DNA of 64,000 nt from an uncultured Bryobacterales bacterium (lineage in GTDB: Bacteria > Acidobacteriota > Terriglobia > Bryobacterales > UBA6623), in contig OX638379.1 of NCBI GenBank assembly GCA_951813605.1, positions 2,952,062 to 3,016,061 of the forward strand, written 5' to 3'. The notes below the pieces were generated by a model that did no database searches, was not told the DNA's origin, and worked only from the letters and a program-made list of their open reading frames with translations. Below, piece after piece: positions 39,413-48,486 of this stretch (positions are counted from its first letter, which is position 1; each line of letters begins with the position of its first letter). A program made the translations under genes and the position numbers.

Positions 39413-39920
39413 GTCCGTTTCGTTTTCCCCACTCAAGCCACGCACGTGCCATTTGCGCGAAATTCCCGCGGTATTCGGCTCTGACCGGATTTTCTTCGGT
39501 GATAGCATGAAGCGCCCAAAACCACTGATCTGGATCGTCACCTTCTGCATGTAGCTGCTTCAGTATCAAAGGTACGGCATCCATGCCCATCCCAATGATG
39601 CTCTGGTAGGCAGGACAAAGCGCGGCTTTGGTGATGGAGGACGACACTCCTCGCTGAAGCTTCCAAGCCTTTAAGAGTCGCTCAAATCTTGTCTGGATCG
39701 CTTGAGGTCGAAAGGATGAAATTGGCGGTTGGCGTTGGGTCACCAACTGCATGGGCGTCTGTGAGTAATAGCTGACTGCAGAATCCGGCTCGAGTGCAGA
39801 GCTAGTTTCGACTTCAACTCTTTGCCGCCCTTCAACTACGAAGGTTTCGCAGGCCCTTCGGACTTCGACAATGTTCAGGTTGCCAGAGCTAGAACTGACA
39901 CTTTGCCAAGTGTCCATCAC
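39402..39920 (-). CDS. Hypothetical cargo protein, partner of the DUF7689-like gene
   Basis: A 172-residue protein of unknown function. The N-terminal half is Ser/Thr/Gln-rich and probably flexible; the C-terminal half is helical and well ordered in appearance: FERLLKAWKLQRGVSSSITK, CPAYQSIIGMGMDAVPLIL, DPDQWFWALHAITEENPV and AWLEWGKRNG. The overlap with the following gene suggests the two products work together. I do not recognise a catalytic motif. Confidence 0.65.
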   Translation of the reverse strand: MMDTWQSVSSSSGNLNIVEVRRACETFVVEGRQRVEVETSSALEPDSAVSYYSQTPMQLVTQRQPPISSFRPQAIQTRFERLLKAWKLQRGVSSSITKAALCPAYQSIIGMGMDAVPLILKQLHAEGDDPDQWFWALHAITEENPVRAEYRGNFAQMARAWLEWGKRNGHGS

Positions 39921-39929
39921 GAGCGCACC

Positions 39930-40208
39930 TCACTGTATCTGACCATCTGACTCTTGTGCCTCCATGAGAAGGTGCTCAGCCGCATCCACCACTAGGATGT
40001 TTGAGGTCCTGACAACGTAGACAGGGGCTCCTTCGGCATCGTACTTGCCCGGCACGCGCGCCACGCGCGTGACGAGAGTCTTCATCCTCAGAACCGAACC
40101 ATCGCCTAGCTGCACTCGCGTCCATCGTTCGTGGGATTCCTCAATTTCTACTTGAACGCCAACGTGAACCTGCCCGTCAACGTTTACCTTGACCCTCTTC
40201 TCCGTCAT
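39930..40208 (-). CDS. Small hypothetical cargo protein
   Basis: A 92-residue, beta-rich protein (VKVNVDGQVHVGVQVEIEES, WTRVQLGDGSVLRMKTLVTRVARV, YVVRTSNILVVDAAEHLL) with no family I can name. It begins the three-gene minus-strand cargo set, 9 bases before the 172-residue gene, and ends the traG-proximal spacer. Confidence 0.6.
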   Translation of the reverse strand: MTEKRVKVNVDGQVHVGVQVEIEESHERWTRVQLGDGSVLRMKTLVTRVARVPGKYDAEGAPVYVVRTSNILVVDAAEHLLMEAQESDGQIQ

Positions 40209-40585
40209 CGCTCAAACTCCTTCCGTGCAAGAAGGAAGCACTGACCAGCACTCCCTTGCTGAGCATAAACTAAGCCCAGAACCTTTTCAGCCGCTGCAAG
40301 GCTTCGGCCACACCAGCTCCCCTTTTCGCAGCCCCCAAGTGCTCGAGGGTTGTGTGCCAAGCCCAGTGCCCGGTCAACTGGGGTCACTTTACCGGGTACC
40401 CACAGTCACCAATCGATACCATCGCCGGCAATTGCCCGGCTCGTTCAGGGCCGCACAAGGAAACTTTATTCAGTAGTCTACAGCCATGTTTCAGTGTTCG
40501 CGATTGGATCGGGATCTGCACGCTGCAGGCAAAACCCTGCCTCGCACCGGTTGAAAGCTGCTAACGGGAAGCACAGGCCTGCACG
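40209..40585. other. Spacer between traG and the cargo genes
   Basis: No gene is visible. Being just downstream of the traG stop and upstream of the cargo genes on the same strand, it should contain the traG terminator and the cargo promoter; I could not find a convincing -35/-10 pair or the shared palindrome. Confidence 0.35.
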
Positions 40586-42532
40586 CTAGAGCTTGCCATC
40601 CTCCACCGCTTGGAAGTAGCCCAACTCCGTCGGCAGGTACCAGGGCTTCAGGTAGCAATACGTGGGCGGCAGGGGGTTGCGGCCGTCGTAAGCCGCTACG
40701 ATCGCCTGGGCATTGCGCAGCGCCGCGAACGCCGACGGCTGGAATACGGGCTCCCGCCTCGGAGCGTACGACTTCGTCATTCCGAACGTGCCCTTGCCTC
40801 CCCCGGCTCGCCCGCTCAGCAATCCCACGCCTGCCTTAGACGATTCCGAGATCGAATACTGCTCCTTGAGCCGCTCCGCCTGCCCGCAAACTTCCGATGC
40901 CTGCTTGCAAGACACATCGTCCGAGAGGGTGAGGAAGATGCGCGTCCGAAACGTCTGCAGCAGGGTCCTCCAAGACGCCCCCGGCAAGGCCGAGCGCAGC
41001 GAACTGATCGACTGCGTGGCCACTAGCGCGACGAGCTGCGCCTGGCGGGACAGGCTGAAGAACTTCTCGTCCCCTCCCGGGTCGCTCTCGCCGGCCGTCG
41101 CGAAGTTCTGGTACTCGTCGCAAATGAACGCGATGTCGCGCCGGCGTCGCTTCGGCCCGGCGTCCATCCGGGGGATGCGTGCCAGCACGGCGCGCTGAAA
41201 GTCCTGCTTGAGCATCACGCCGATCGCTCGCCCCAAGGCTGGGTTGGCTCCGATCGGCAGATTGAGCGCAAGCACCTTGCCGGATTCCAAGGCGTCCGTA
41301 ATGGGTGGCAGCGCCCAGCGGCCACGATGCGGGCGGCCTTCCCGGTAGGCTGACTTCGGAGGGCAGAAAGCGTCCGCCACGTCCGGCTGGTCGAACAGCG
41401 AAAGGAACACGCTCACGCCCTCGACAATCGAGCTCCGCAGCCGAGCGTCCAGCTTGCCCCAGTCGTGGCGGTGCCATGTGACGACCGTCTGCAGGTTCCG
41501 CTGCAGGTCGCCGACAGGCTCGGGCTCCCGAAGGGCGAAAGTCGCCTTGCGCTCCTCGAGCGCCTTGACCAGTTCCTGGTCCGCGACTACGGTCATCTCG
41601 CCCGCCTGCTTGTCGAAGTCCCAATCGCGATCCGGCAGCGCCTCCTTGTGTCGGGCCCACTCCTCGACAGCAACGCGAGCCTGGGGCACGAAGTCCAGTT
41701 GCTCGCGGGCATCGTTGATCTTCTTCTCCAAGCGGTCTTCGTCCAAGGCCGTGGAGTACACATCGCGCAACGTGACGTAGTCGTCCGCGATGCGGTGCAC
41801 GAGAATCACGAATTTCACCAAGTTCGTGTAGGCCTGCTGCCAGAACGGCTCCTTGCCCTTGCCGAAGAGCTGGTTGAGCAGAGACGCGATCTGATAGGCG
41901 AGCGAATACGGGTCCAGGTCCGATTCCAGCGGGTTGTAGCACCAGTCCCCCTCCAAGGAGAGTTCGACGTAGTCCTCGCCGCGCCCGGCTTCCTCGAGGA
42001 TCCGGCGCACCTGATGGCAGAAGTCCCCTTTCACTTCCAGCACCAAGCCGCTGGGCCGCAGGTCCGGAGAGCCCCCATGCCACTCGAGCACCTGCTTGGC
42101 GAACGGATACATGCAGCACGAGGTCTTGCCGGATCCCACGGCGCCGAACACCGCAGTCCCGCAGTACAGGCCCAAGCGGGGCACGACGAGCCAGCCGGGC
42201 GTCCCCCCGGGTCCGGGCCGAGTGCGGCCATGCGTCTCGCCGACCACGATCTTGGGACTTGGGCCCTCGGGCCATGGCGGCAGTTGCCCGACCCCGGATT
42301 TCGCCGCCCTGCGCTCGACCAGCAGGCCGGTAACCGTGGCACCCAACAACACGAGGCAGTAGGGCGTGGCGATCCAGCCCACCGCATATCCCCAGCGCAG
42401 CGCTTCGCAGGCGAGCGGGGAGCGGATCGAGATCAGCGCCAGAACGGGATCCTCGGCCGGCCATGGCACGATCCAGCGCCAAAGAGCCGCCCCGATCGCG
42501 GCTGCAGCGAGCGCGGAGACCTGGGTCATCAA
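40586..42532 (-). CDS. traG: TraG/VirD4 type IV coupling protein
   Basis: A 648-residue coupling protein that brings the relaxase-DNA complex to the transfer channel. Two N-terminal transmembrane helices (residues about 5-23 and 45-72) precede the ATPase domain. Walker A is FGAVGSGKTSCCMYPF near 129-144, Walker B is IAFICDEYQNFAT, and the downstream LVALVATQSISSLRSAL motif is typical. It stands 78 bases after an unknown conserved gene at the end of the trb run. A second copy of its membrane domain is encoded at 37511-38041. Confidence 0.93.
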   Translation of the reverse strand: MMTQVSALAAAAIGAALWRWIVPWPAEDPVLALISIRSPLACEALRWGYAVGWIATPYCLVLLGATVTGLLVERRAAKSGVGQLPPWPEGPSPKIVVGETHGRTRPGPGGTPGWLVVPRLGLYCGTAVFGAVGSGKTSCCMYPFAKQVLEWHGGSPDLRPSGLVLEVKGDFCHQVRRILEEAGRGEDYVELSLEGDWCYNPLESDLDPYSLAYQIASLLNQLFGKGKEPFWQQAYTNLVKFVILVHRIADDYVTLRDVYSTALDEDRLEKKINDAREQLDFVPQARVAVEEWARHKEALPDRDWDFDKQAGEMTVVADQELVKALEERKATFALREPEPVGDLQRNLQTVVTWHRHDWGKLDARLRSSIVEGVSVFLSLFDQPDVADAFCPPKSAYREGRPHRGRWALPPITDALESGKVLALNLPIGANPALGRAIGVMLKQDFQRAVLARIPRMDAGPKRRRRDIAFICDEYQNFATAGESDPGGDEKFFSLSRQAQLVALVATQSISSLRSALPGASWRTLLQTFRTRIFLTLSDDVSCKQASEVCGQAERLKEQYSISESSKAGVGLLSGRAGGGKGTFGMTKSYAPRREPVFQPSAFAALRNAQAIVAAYDGRNPLPPTYCYLKPWYLPTELGYFQAVEDGKL

Positions 42533-42610
42533 ACGCCTTTCCCTGACTGCTTGCGCGGTGCGGCGCGGATCGCGGCGCGATCATCGACTGGCATGGGAAG
42601 GAGGCAGCGT

Positions 42611-43633
42611 TCAGCCCTTGCGCGCAATCGCGTCGGCGGCCGAGTAGTCAAGGTCGAGCAAGACTTCCCGGTAAGAGCAAGACGATGCCAGGCAGGCACC
42701 TCGCTCCGGCGCCCCGATCTCGAGCCATTTCCGGTAGCGGCGCTTGGTTGCGTCGGTACGGAGAGCGGAGCGCAACAAAGCGTATCGCTCGACCGAATCC
42801 CGCGACAGGGAGTACCAGCGGCGCTTTTCGACGGTGCGCCGCAACTCGAAATACTCTCGCTCGGCCCAGTCCCGCTCCAAGCGGTCACTCCAGCGCCTCC
42901 AAGCCTGCCGCAAGCGGCGGAACTGCACGGGACTGTCGGCCAAGACGACCCACTCGCAGACAAAGCCGAGGCCAGCCAGCGCACGCGCGAACGCCGCGTG
43001 CCTCCGCATGTGCCCAGCCATCCCGCCTTCCGTGGCTCCGGCGTGCGCGTAGCTGAACGCGACGATCGGTGGGTCGCTGTCCTCTATCTTGATCGGGAAG
43101 CCGTCAGAAAACACTCTCGGCTTGCCGGCGCGTTTTCGCGCCGAGACCGGAAACCGATCATTCGGAACCGAAAGCGAAGCGAAGTAGGCGGCCTTGTCCC
43201 TTGCGGTCAGGAGCCACCGTCCCTCGTGTCCCCACTCAATGAAGTAATCGAGCGACAGCAGCCGCTGCTTGACAGCGCGCCTTGCCCGGACCGACGCACG
43301 GCCCCTGCCGAAGCCGAGCGCTCTGTAAAGAGAAGCGCCCTGCAAGCGGTACAGCGTCTTGCCGACGACCCTTGCCACGTGGCGGTTTCGCTCGGCGCGC
43401 CGCAGCAGCGCGACCTCGGCCCCGCCGCGATGGCAGCCCGCGAAGGCGCGGTACTGGCGGCGCAGGAAATAGCCTCCCAACAGCGCCGCGGACGCAAGGA
43501 ACTCGGCGTCGACGGGACGGTAGCCGAACGGACCGAGGGCTGCGGGCACTCCCCGAAGAATTTCCGTCGCCCTGCGCAGAGCGGATTCTGCTTTTCTCGC
43601 CGGTCCGGGCGGGTTCAGATTCGGCCGGCTCAT
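42611..43633 (-). CDS. Conserved transfer-module protein of unknown function
   Basis: A 340-residue, arginine-rich protein. The N-terminal third looks like a winged-helix domain (VDAEFLASAALLGGYFLRRQYRAFAG ... VARVVGKTLYRLQGASLYRALG), and the rest contains LDYFIEWGHEGRWLLTARDKAAYF, IVAFSYAHAGATEGG and a helical C-terminal stretch. It overlaps the upstream gene by an ATGA and lies where many elements carry relaxase or replication genes, so a relaxosome or replication role is plausible. I see no relaxase HUH triad. Confidence 0.6.
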   Translation of the reverse strand: MSRPNLNPPGPARKAESALRRATEILRGVPAALGPFGYRPVDAEFLASAALLGGYFLRRQYRAFAGCHRGGAEVALLRRAERNRHVARVVGKTLYRLQGASLYRALGFGRGRASVRARRAVKQRLLSLDYFIEWGHEGRWLLTARDKAAYFASLSVPNDRFPVSARKRAGKPRVFSDGFPIKIEDSDPPIVAFSYAHAGATEGGMAGHMRRHAAFARALAGLGFVCEWVVLADSPVQFRRLRQAWRRWSDRLERDWAEREYFELRRTVEKRRWYSLSRDSVERYALLRSALRTDATKRRYRKWLEIGAPERGACLASSCSYREVLLDLDYSAADAIARKG

Positions 43634-44592
43634 CGCGACACTTCCAGGCCGGGCGCCGGACTGCCAGCGCAGAGGCCTCCGTCGGCTGCCATCCGGTAGA
43701 GGCGGAATCCCGCCGCCGCCTTGGCCTGCAGCGCGGGTCCGCGATAGTCGGGCGTAGATACTTCCACGTCAACAAAGCCGACATCGGCCGCAGCACCACT
43801 CGCGGTAGGCCGTTCGTATTCGATGCGGATGTCGGGATAAACCAACCTGTCGTCCCGAACAATCAGCCCCAGCGAAGCCACGACCTCTGCTTTCACGTCT
43901 TTCGAACTGGCTCCTGGACGCTTGGCCCTCCCGGCGCGCCGTAACGCCAGTCGGCACAGATCGCTGTCCGTGCGGACGGCCAGGATCCGGCCGCCTTGGG
44001 TCTCGATAGCCTCCATTTCCCGCCGCGCTGCCCGGTAGACGGCCGTGTCGTGCAGCACCTGCGCACTCCGAGCGGGTCCCGCCCGGTAGCGTTGCGCGCG
44101 CTCGTCGCCCGGCTCCCTGGGATCGACAACGCGCTCCATGAGGCGCTTGCCGGCATTGGTGAGGGAAGCGACATCGAGCACGCGCTGCCCCCGCCGGAAC
44201 GTTTCCACGCGCAGCAGGGCTTTTCGCTGCAGGCGGCGCAGCGCCCGGCGGGCGCGAGTCGCCGTTTCGAACAGGGCGGCGAGATCCGTGACTTCCACCG
44301 CGCCGAAGCTGCCGACCGTCCGCAACGCCTCCACGCTGTCGGAGGCCAGCAGATAGCGCCCCCAGCGGGCCGTGCCTCGGCCGGCGCGCTGGACGCGGAA
44401 CGGAACTGTTTCGCAGAGCGTCTCGCGGCGCCGCAAGCGCGGAAGGGCGAGCAAGCCTCCCTCGACATGTCCGTGGCCCAACCGCTCTTGTCGTTCCCGG
44501 GCAGGCAAGCGACAGGCCGGCACCGGCTGATCTCTGTCCTGGGGCGGGTTGGTCGGTGCATCGACGTTGCGCCCGGAGGGATGTCGGCTCAC
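43630..44592 (-). CDS. Winged-helix transfer-module protein, replication-relaxation-like
   Basis: A 320-residue protein starting at a GTG that overlaps the previous stop (GTGA at 44589-44592), which excludes the longer frame to 44847. A winged-helix segment (AVEVTDLAALFETATRARRALRRLQRKALLRVETF ... LTNAGKRLMERV) is followed by HDTAVYRAARREME and by VYPDIRIEYERP ... VDVEVSTPDYRG. This order weakly matches the replication-relaxation (Replic_Relax) family; identity is not certain. It is coupled on both sides to neighbours in the trb operon. Confidence 0.58.
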   Translation of the reverse strand: MSRHPSGRNVDAPTNPPQDRDQPVPACRLPARERQERLGHGHVEGGLLALPRLRRRETLCETVPFRVQRAGRGTARWGRYLLASDSVEALRTVGSFGAVEVTDLAALFETATRARRALRRLQRKALLRVETFRRGQRVLDVASLTNAGKRLMERVVDPREPGDERAQRYRAGPARSAQVLHDTAVYRAARREMEAIETQGGRILAVRTDSDLCRLALRRAGRAKRPGASSKDVKAEVVASLGLIVRDDRLVYPDIRIEYERPTASGAAADVGFVDVEVSTPDYRGPALQAKAAAGFRLYRMAADGGLCAGSPAPGLEVSR

Positions 44593-44897
44593 GCCCGTCC
44601 CTCCTTCTGCTCGCGAAGGCGTTCCGCCAGTTCCTTGTCGAAAGTGGCGCCGCGCCGCACTTCGCCTTCGAGACGCCGCAGCTTGCGGCCCGCATCCCCG
44701 AGGCCCAGACGCCGGCAGATCCAGTACAAGAACGCAAAAAGGTCGAACGACAGCGCCGCGACATAAGTCACGAGGGCGAAGCCTCGGCTCTTGAAGAGAC
44801 TGTCGCGGTAGGGAGCGAGATAGCGGAACTCGTCCAGCGCCAGCCAAATGGCTGCGCCGGCGATCGAGATCGACAGTCCGAATGCAATGCGCGCCAT
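44589..44897 (-). CDS. Small two-helix membrane protein in the trb operon
   Basis: A 102-residue protein with a first hydrophobic helix at residues about 3-20 (RIAFGLSISIAGAAIWLA) and a second at about 39-60 (GFALVTYVAALSFDLFAFLYW), then a charged helical tail. It starts 3 bases after trbF and overlaps the next gene by 4 bases. No Trb protein of this kind is known to me; it could be an accessory inner-membrane factor. Confidence 0.62.
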   Translation of the reverse strand: MARIAFGLSISIAGAAIWLALDEFRYLAPYRDSLFKSRGFALVTYVAALSFDLFAFLYWICRRLGLGDAGRKLRRLEGEVRRGATFDKELAERLREQKEGRA

Positions 44898-44900
44898 GAC

Positions 44901-45551
44901 TCAGTCCGCGATGCGGTCGCTGCGGAAGTAGGTAATCGAAAGCCCGAGCGGGTTCACGGCCAGCAGCTCCCGGGGCGGCTGGGGCAGGAATCGGAACTCG
45001 AATTCCGAGGTCCAGCGCTGCCGCGCTATGGCCCGCCCGCTTGTGTCGAGCAGCGTCTCGGTGAAGTCCAGCCTTGCCCGGTAAGGCTCGGCGCGCGAGG
45101 GCTGGACCTGGACGCTGTCAATTTCGATCTCGATCTCGGCGCCCTCTCCGCCGAGGAAGCGCACCAGATCGCCGCTGGCCTCCTGCTGTTGCAGCAGTCG
45201 CTGTGCCAAAGGCCGGTCCAGAAACAGCAGCGAACTTTTCCAAGCGTCCAGCGCAGCGTCCCGGCGCCGCTCTCGGTGCATGACTAGGAAGCGGCGCAGG
45301 AAGTACTTCACTTCCGGCTTGGCCACGTCGGGACGGTAGGCTGCCGCCTCGTAGGCAACGGCCTCGGCACGCCCGACCTCGTCGATGCGCACCACGAGCG
45401 GGGAAAGATGCTCGAAGCGGTCGAACGTGCGCCAGCAGAGCAGCAGCAGCCCCACGCACAGCACGGACAGCGCCCCCAGGGCGATCTTCAGGTAGCGGTT
45501 GGTGGAAAGCACCTCCGCCCAGATCTCGGCATATGCTTCTTGCGCTTGCAT
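44901..45551 (-). CDS. trbF: TrbF/VirB8-like inner membrane protein
   Basis: A 216-residue VirB8-family protein. It has a short cytoplasmic N terminus (MQAQEAYAEIWAEVLSTNRYLK), one transmembrane helix (IALGALSVLCVGLLLLCW) and a periplasmic domain with VVRIDEVGRAEAVAYEAAAYRPD, FLRRFLVMHRERRRDAAL, and a final WTSEFEFRFLPQPPRELLAVNPLGLSITYF typical of TrbF. The longer frame upstream (to 46040) is inside trbL and is rejected. It is the nucleating factor for the channel. Confidence 0.9.
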   Translation of the reverse strand: MQAQEAYAEIWAEVLSTNRYLKIALGALSVLCVGLLLLCWRTFDRFEHLSPLVVRIDEVGRAEAVAYEAAAYRPDVAKPEVKYFLRRFLVMHRERRRDAALDAWKSSLLFLDRPLAQRLLQQQEASGDLVRFLGGEGAEIEIEIDSVQVQPSRAEPYRARLDFTETLLDTSGRAIARQRWTSEFEFRFLPQPPRELLAVNPLGLSITYFRSDRIAD

Positions 45552-45562
45552 CTCGGTCCTCC

Positions 45563-46450
45563 TCAGGAAGTGAATCGGCGCGCGACCGAGCCTGCCAGCG
45601 CGCCTGCGCCGCTGGAGAAGGTCCCGCTGCCATGGAAAATCGCGTTGGTCAGGGAGTGAACTTTGAGCATCGACAGAACCGCGACGAGCAGCACCGCCGC
45701 CGAGTAGAAGAACCATGTGACCTGGGCAGCGAGACCGGGCGGCACGGCTTGCCAAACGCCGTCGAGCATGAACGTGCAAAGCGCCAGGAAGGTCCAGCCC
45801 ACCGCGGTGTAAAAGGAGAACTGCAGGTAGGAGCGCAGCCATCCCCAGAAAAGGAAGTCCATGCGCGGGACGAACAGCCACGGGATGAACAGCGGGCCGA
45901 GCACCACGCAGGCCCCGGCGGCGACCCGGCCCGCCGCGATGGACGCGATCAGCAACGCAGTGCAGACCGTGTTGAAGAGCAGGATCACGAAGGTCCAGAT
46001 CAGTGACCCGGCCCCCATCAAGAAGTCGAAAAAGCTCCACGACGTCAATTCGGTCCAGCCGTCGTGGAACGATTGCGCGAAGTTCCAGTTAATGAAGCCG
46101 TCGATGCGCTGGGAATAGAAGTCTGCCGCGCGAATCGGCAGGGTCGAGACGGGCATGCCGAGGCCCGGTGCGTCCGTGACGTAGAAGCGGAGCATGGCGA
46201 GGCTGAACGACATGGCAAGCACCATCGGCAGGAAGCGGGCCCAGGGAATGCCCTGGCCACCGAACGCGGTCTGGATGCCGAACCAGGCGATCGTCAAGGC
46301 GGCGAGTGCACGGAAGAGCATCAGTCCTTCCCCGACAAACAGAGGTGCGAGGTGTCCGATCGCGGCGTCGATCGAGGCGAAGGCCCACAGCAACGGAAAC
46401 TCGGTTGGATCCGTCGGCGGGATCGGCGGGGGGGTCGGCAGGATCTGCAC
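45563..46450 (-). CDS. trbL: TrbL/VirB6-like polytopic channel protein
   Basis: A 295-residue membrane protein with at least five hydrophobic segments (e.g. FRALAALTIAWFGIQTAF, FLPMVLAMSFSLAMLRFYV, LIWTFVILLFNTVCTALLI, VAAGACVVLGPLFIPWLF, WFFYSAAVLLVAVLSML), the pattern of TrbL/VirB6, which forms the inner-membrane part of the channel. The N terminus is proline-rich. It is located between trbI and trbF as in other trb operons. Confidence 0.87.
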   Translation of the reverse strand: MQILPTPPPIPPTDPTEFPLLWAFASIDAAIGHLAPLFVGEGLMLFRALAALTIAWFGIQTAFGGQGIPWARFLPMVLAMSFSLAMLRFYVTDAPGLGMPVSTLPIRAADFYSQRIDGFINWNFAQSFHDGWTELTSWSFFDFLMGAGSLIWTFVILLFNTVCTALLIASIAAGRVAAGACVVLGPLFIPWLFVPRMDFLFWGWLRSYLQFSFYTAVGWTFLALCTFMLDGVWQAVPPGLAAQVTWFFYSAAVLLVAVLSMLKVHSLTNAIFHGSGTFSSGAGALAGSVARRFTS

Positions 46451-46474
46451 TGTTGTTTTTCCTCTTCGCAGGGG

Positions 46475-47662
46475 CTAGGGCGCACTGTAAGCGGGGAGCT
46501 TCAGCTCTTCGGCCAGGTAAATGCGGATGCGGTGCCCCTCCCGGATCGTGACCTTCGGAAGCCGATTGATGTAGCGCTCGAGAATGCGCTCGGCGGCACG
46601 GGACAGCCCGGCGCCGGTCGAAAGCCGGCTCGCACCGAAACGCGAGACGAGGGCATCCTGCGGACTGACTGCCTGAGACAGGCCGGCCAGCGCTCCGACC
46701 GCTCCCGCGGCAGCGATGGCCGACGGATAGCGGCGGCCGATGCGGTCCTTGAGACCTGTTTCGCCCATCTGGCTGAGTCCGGGGCTCGCGCCGAGGGGGA
46801 CCGCCCGACCGTCGGGAAAGACCAAGGCACGGAAAGCAACCGCTAGACGCACCTGCTCCCAGTCCTCGACGCGGCTCGCCGAACCGACGGCGCGCGTGCC
46901 GGCAGGCACCAGCAAATGCTGACGCGAACGGTCGTAGACATCGGCGGACACCATCGCGTTAACCGGTCCCGCGAAGTCGCCACTGAGCCGATTGGCGAGG
47001 ACCGCTTCGAGAAATTCGCCCGCTCGCAGGACATGCAGGCGAGCGCCAGCTTCCGGAACGGGAACTGCGGGCCGCGGTTCCGCAGGCGCATCCGGGAGAG
47101 GGTCACCCGGCTCTGCCAGCGCAGCTGCGATCGCGTCCGGGCCCGATCCCGGACCGGTCGCGGAAGAACCGCTTTCGACGGATTCCAGGCGGGCGCTGGC
47201 GTCGCGACGGCTCAGAACAAGTGGCGGCGTGCGCAGCGATTGGTAGCGCCGGAGTCGCTCCTCGCGCTCAATCCGCTCGTCGACGCTGGTCGCTTCGGAG
47301 TACCCCGCCTGCGACGCGCCGTAGCGCTGGCCCGGCGAGGATACCGGTTCCGGGGGGTGGGGCAAGCCGTCGAAGCGCGGCTGGGGCAGGCCGAGATCGG
47401 CCCGCATGCGCCTCTCGGCTTCAAGAGCTGCTTCCTCTCGCATTCGCCGGGCGGCGTTCTCGACAGATCGAACTCCGACCGGGGAACCGGCCCCAGGAGG
47501 GCCGCCGCTCGCGGGATCCGCGGATCGAGCCTTGTCCGCCTGTCCTGGAAAGGAGATCAGCGTAACTGCGATCACGGCGGTCAGGCCCAGCAGCAGCCAG
47601 GTCTGTGCACGGGCCGGCAGAGCACCGGGCGGATTCGGGATCTTGTCAAGGATTCGCTTCAC
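46475..47662 (-). CDS. trbI: TrbI/VirB10-like channel scaffold
   Basis: A 395-residue VirB10-family protein: short cytoplasmic N terminus, a transmembrane helix (AQTWLLLGLTAVIAVTLISF), a long proline/charge-rich periplasmic linker, and the C-terminal core domain with LHVLRAGEFLEAVLANRLSGDFAGPVNAMVS, LLVPAGTRAVGSASRV, LAVAFRALVFPDGRAVPLG and IGRRYPSAIAAAGAVGALAGLSQAV. It spans both membranes and contacts TrbG and TrbB/TraG ATPases. Confidence 0.91.
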   Translation of the reverse strand: MKRILDKIPNPPGALPARAQTWLLLGLTAVIAVTLISFPGQADKARSADPASGGPPGAGSPVGVRSVENAARRMREEAALEAERRMRADLGLPQPRFDGLPHPPEPVSSPGQRYGASQAGYSEATSVDERIEREERLRRYQSLRTPPLVLSRRDASARLESVESGSSATGPGSGPDAIAAALAEPGDPLPDAPAEPRPAVPVPEAGARLHVLRAGEFLEAVLANRLSGDFAGPVNAMVSADVYDRSRQHLLVPAGTRAVGSASRVEDWEQVRLAVAFRALVFPDGRAVPLGASPGLSQMGETGLKDRIGRRYPSAIAAAGAVGALAGLSQAVSPQDALVSRFGASRLSTGAGLSRAAERILERYINRLPKVTIREGHRIRIYLAEELKLPAYSAP

Positions 47663-47675
47663 GGCCGCACCTCCG

Positions 47676-48482
47676 TCAACGGCCCAAGCGGCGAAAGCGC
47701 AGCTGGCGCTTGCCGATCTGGAGCCATCCGTCGCCCAGCAGGCGGCGTGTTACGTACAGCCCGTCCGCGAAGTCGTAAGGGACCATCGACGGCTTGCCGT
47801 CCCTGGACTCGTACAAGGCGGGAGCCTCTTCCGGCACGGCCCGAATGTAGGTGAAGCGCTCGTCACGCCACATCGCCTGCACGCCGAACGGCGCAGCGGA
47901 GGCCCGCCGTTCGAGCTCGTAGTCGAAGCGCAAAGTGCCCGGATAGGACGCCCGGAACTCCTCGATTCCGGTCTCGATCGCGCGCAGGGCGCGCTTTTCT
48001 GCCTCAAGGGCCCGCTCGCGTGCCTTCTCGGCGCGCCGCTCGTGCTCGGCTGCCGCGCCGGACGGCTCGATTCGCAGAGGTTTCAAGCCGGCGCGCCGTT
48101 CTCCGGGGGAGGCCCGGGGGCTTAGGAACAGCTTGAGGTCGGGATCGCCTGCCGCGTCACCCATCTCTCGGAAGTGCAGGGTGTAGACATTGCCCTTGTC
48201 CGTTACCAAGGTGACGTTGGTGCGGATGCCCTCGGCCGTCGGCTTGACGAATGCCAGATTGGCTGCGCCCTGGACGCTCCAGTAGTCAGCATCCCCGCAG
48301 ACCCAGTCGAGGATCGTCTCATCGGCGGGGAGCACGACGGCGGTAGCGAAGCGCAGGCGCGCCCGCGCCTCGATCACGTCGTCCGGGCCGGCCTCCACCC
48401 GCCGGGCGTCCAGCCGGCCCGCGAGCGTGCAGCCGGCGGCGAGTGTGATCAAGAAAATGGCTTGCAGTTTTCGGAATTGCAT
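47676..48482 (-). CDS. trbG: TrbG/VirB9-like channel protein
   Basis: A 268-residue VirB9-family lipoprotein-like protein (signal MQFRKLQAIFLITLAAGC). Family marks are LRFATAVVLPADETILDWVCGDADYWSVQGAANLAFVKPTA, TNVTLVTDKGNVYTLHFRE and the C-terminal domain LRFDYELE ... VYDFADGLYVTRRLLGDGWLQIGK. A charged coiled-coil-like stretch (AEKARERALEAEKRALRAIE) links the halves. It lies 4 bases after trbE and forms the outer-membrane complex with TrbI. No VirB7-type lipoprotein was found, and the cysteine in its own lipobox may compensate. Confidence 0.9.
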   Translation of the reverse strand: MQFRKLQAIFLITLAAGCTLAGRLDARRVEAGPDDVIEARARLRFATAVVLPADETILDWVCGDADYWSVQGAANLAFVKPTAEGIRTNVTLVTDKGNVYTLHFREMGDAAGDPDLKLFLSPRASPGERRAGLKPLRIEPSGAAAEHERRAEKARERALEAEKRALRAIETGIEEFRASYPGTLRFDYELERRASAAPFGVQAMWRDERFTYIRAVPEEAPALYESRDGKPSMVPYDFADGLYVTRRLLGDGWLQIGKRQLRFRRLGR

Positions 48483-48486
48483 CAGT

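Noticed and set aside
41465..43699. Plus-strand open frame of 744 codons opposite traG
   Set aside because: It is the antisense of traG and the neighbouring transfer gene, with the arginine/proline/alanine-rich composition of a GC-rich shadow; the minus-strand genes carry clear ATPase motifs.
43630..44847. Longer version of the winged-helix transfer gene starting at 44847
   Set aside because: It would overlap the small membrane-protein gene for 255 bases; the GTG at 44592 with a GTGA overlap fits the coupling seen along the operon.
44901..46040. Long version of trbF starting at 46040
   Set aside because: The first 163 codons lie within trbL in another phase and are unlike VirB8; the ATG at 45551 gives the normal length.
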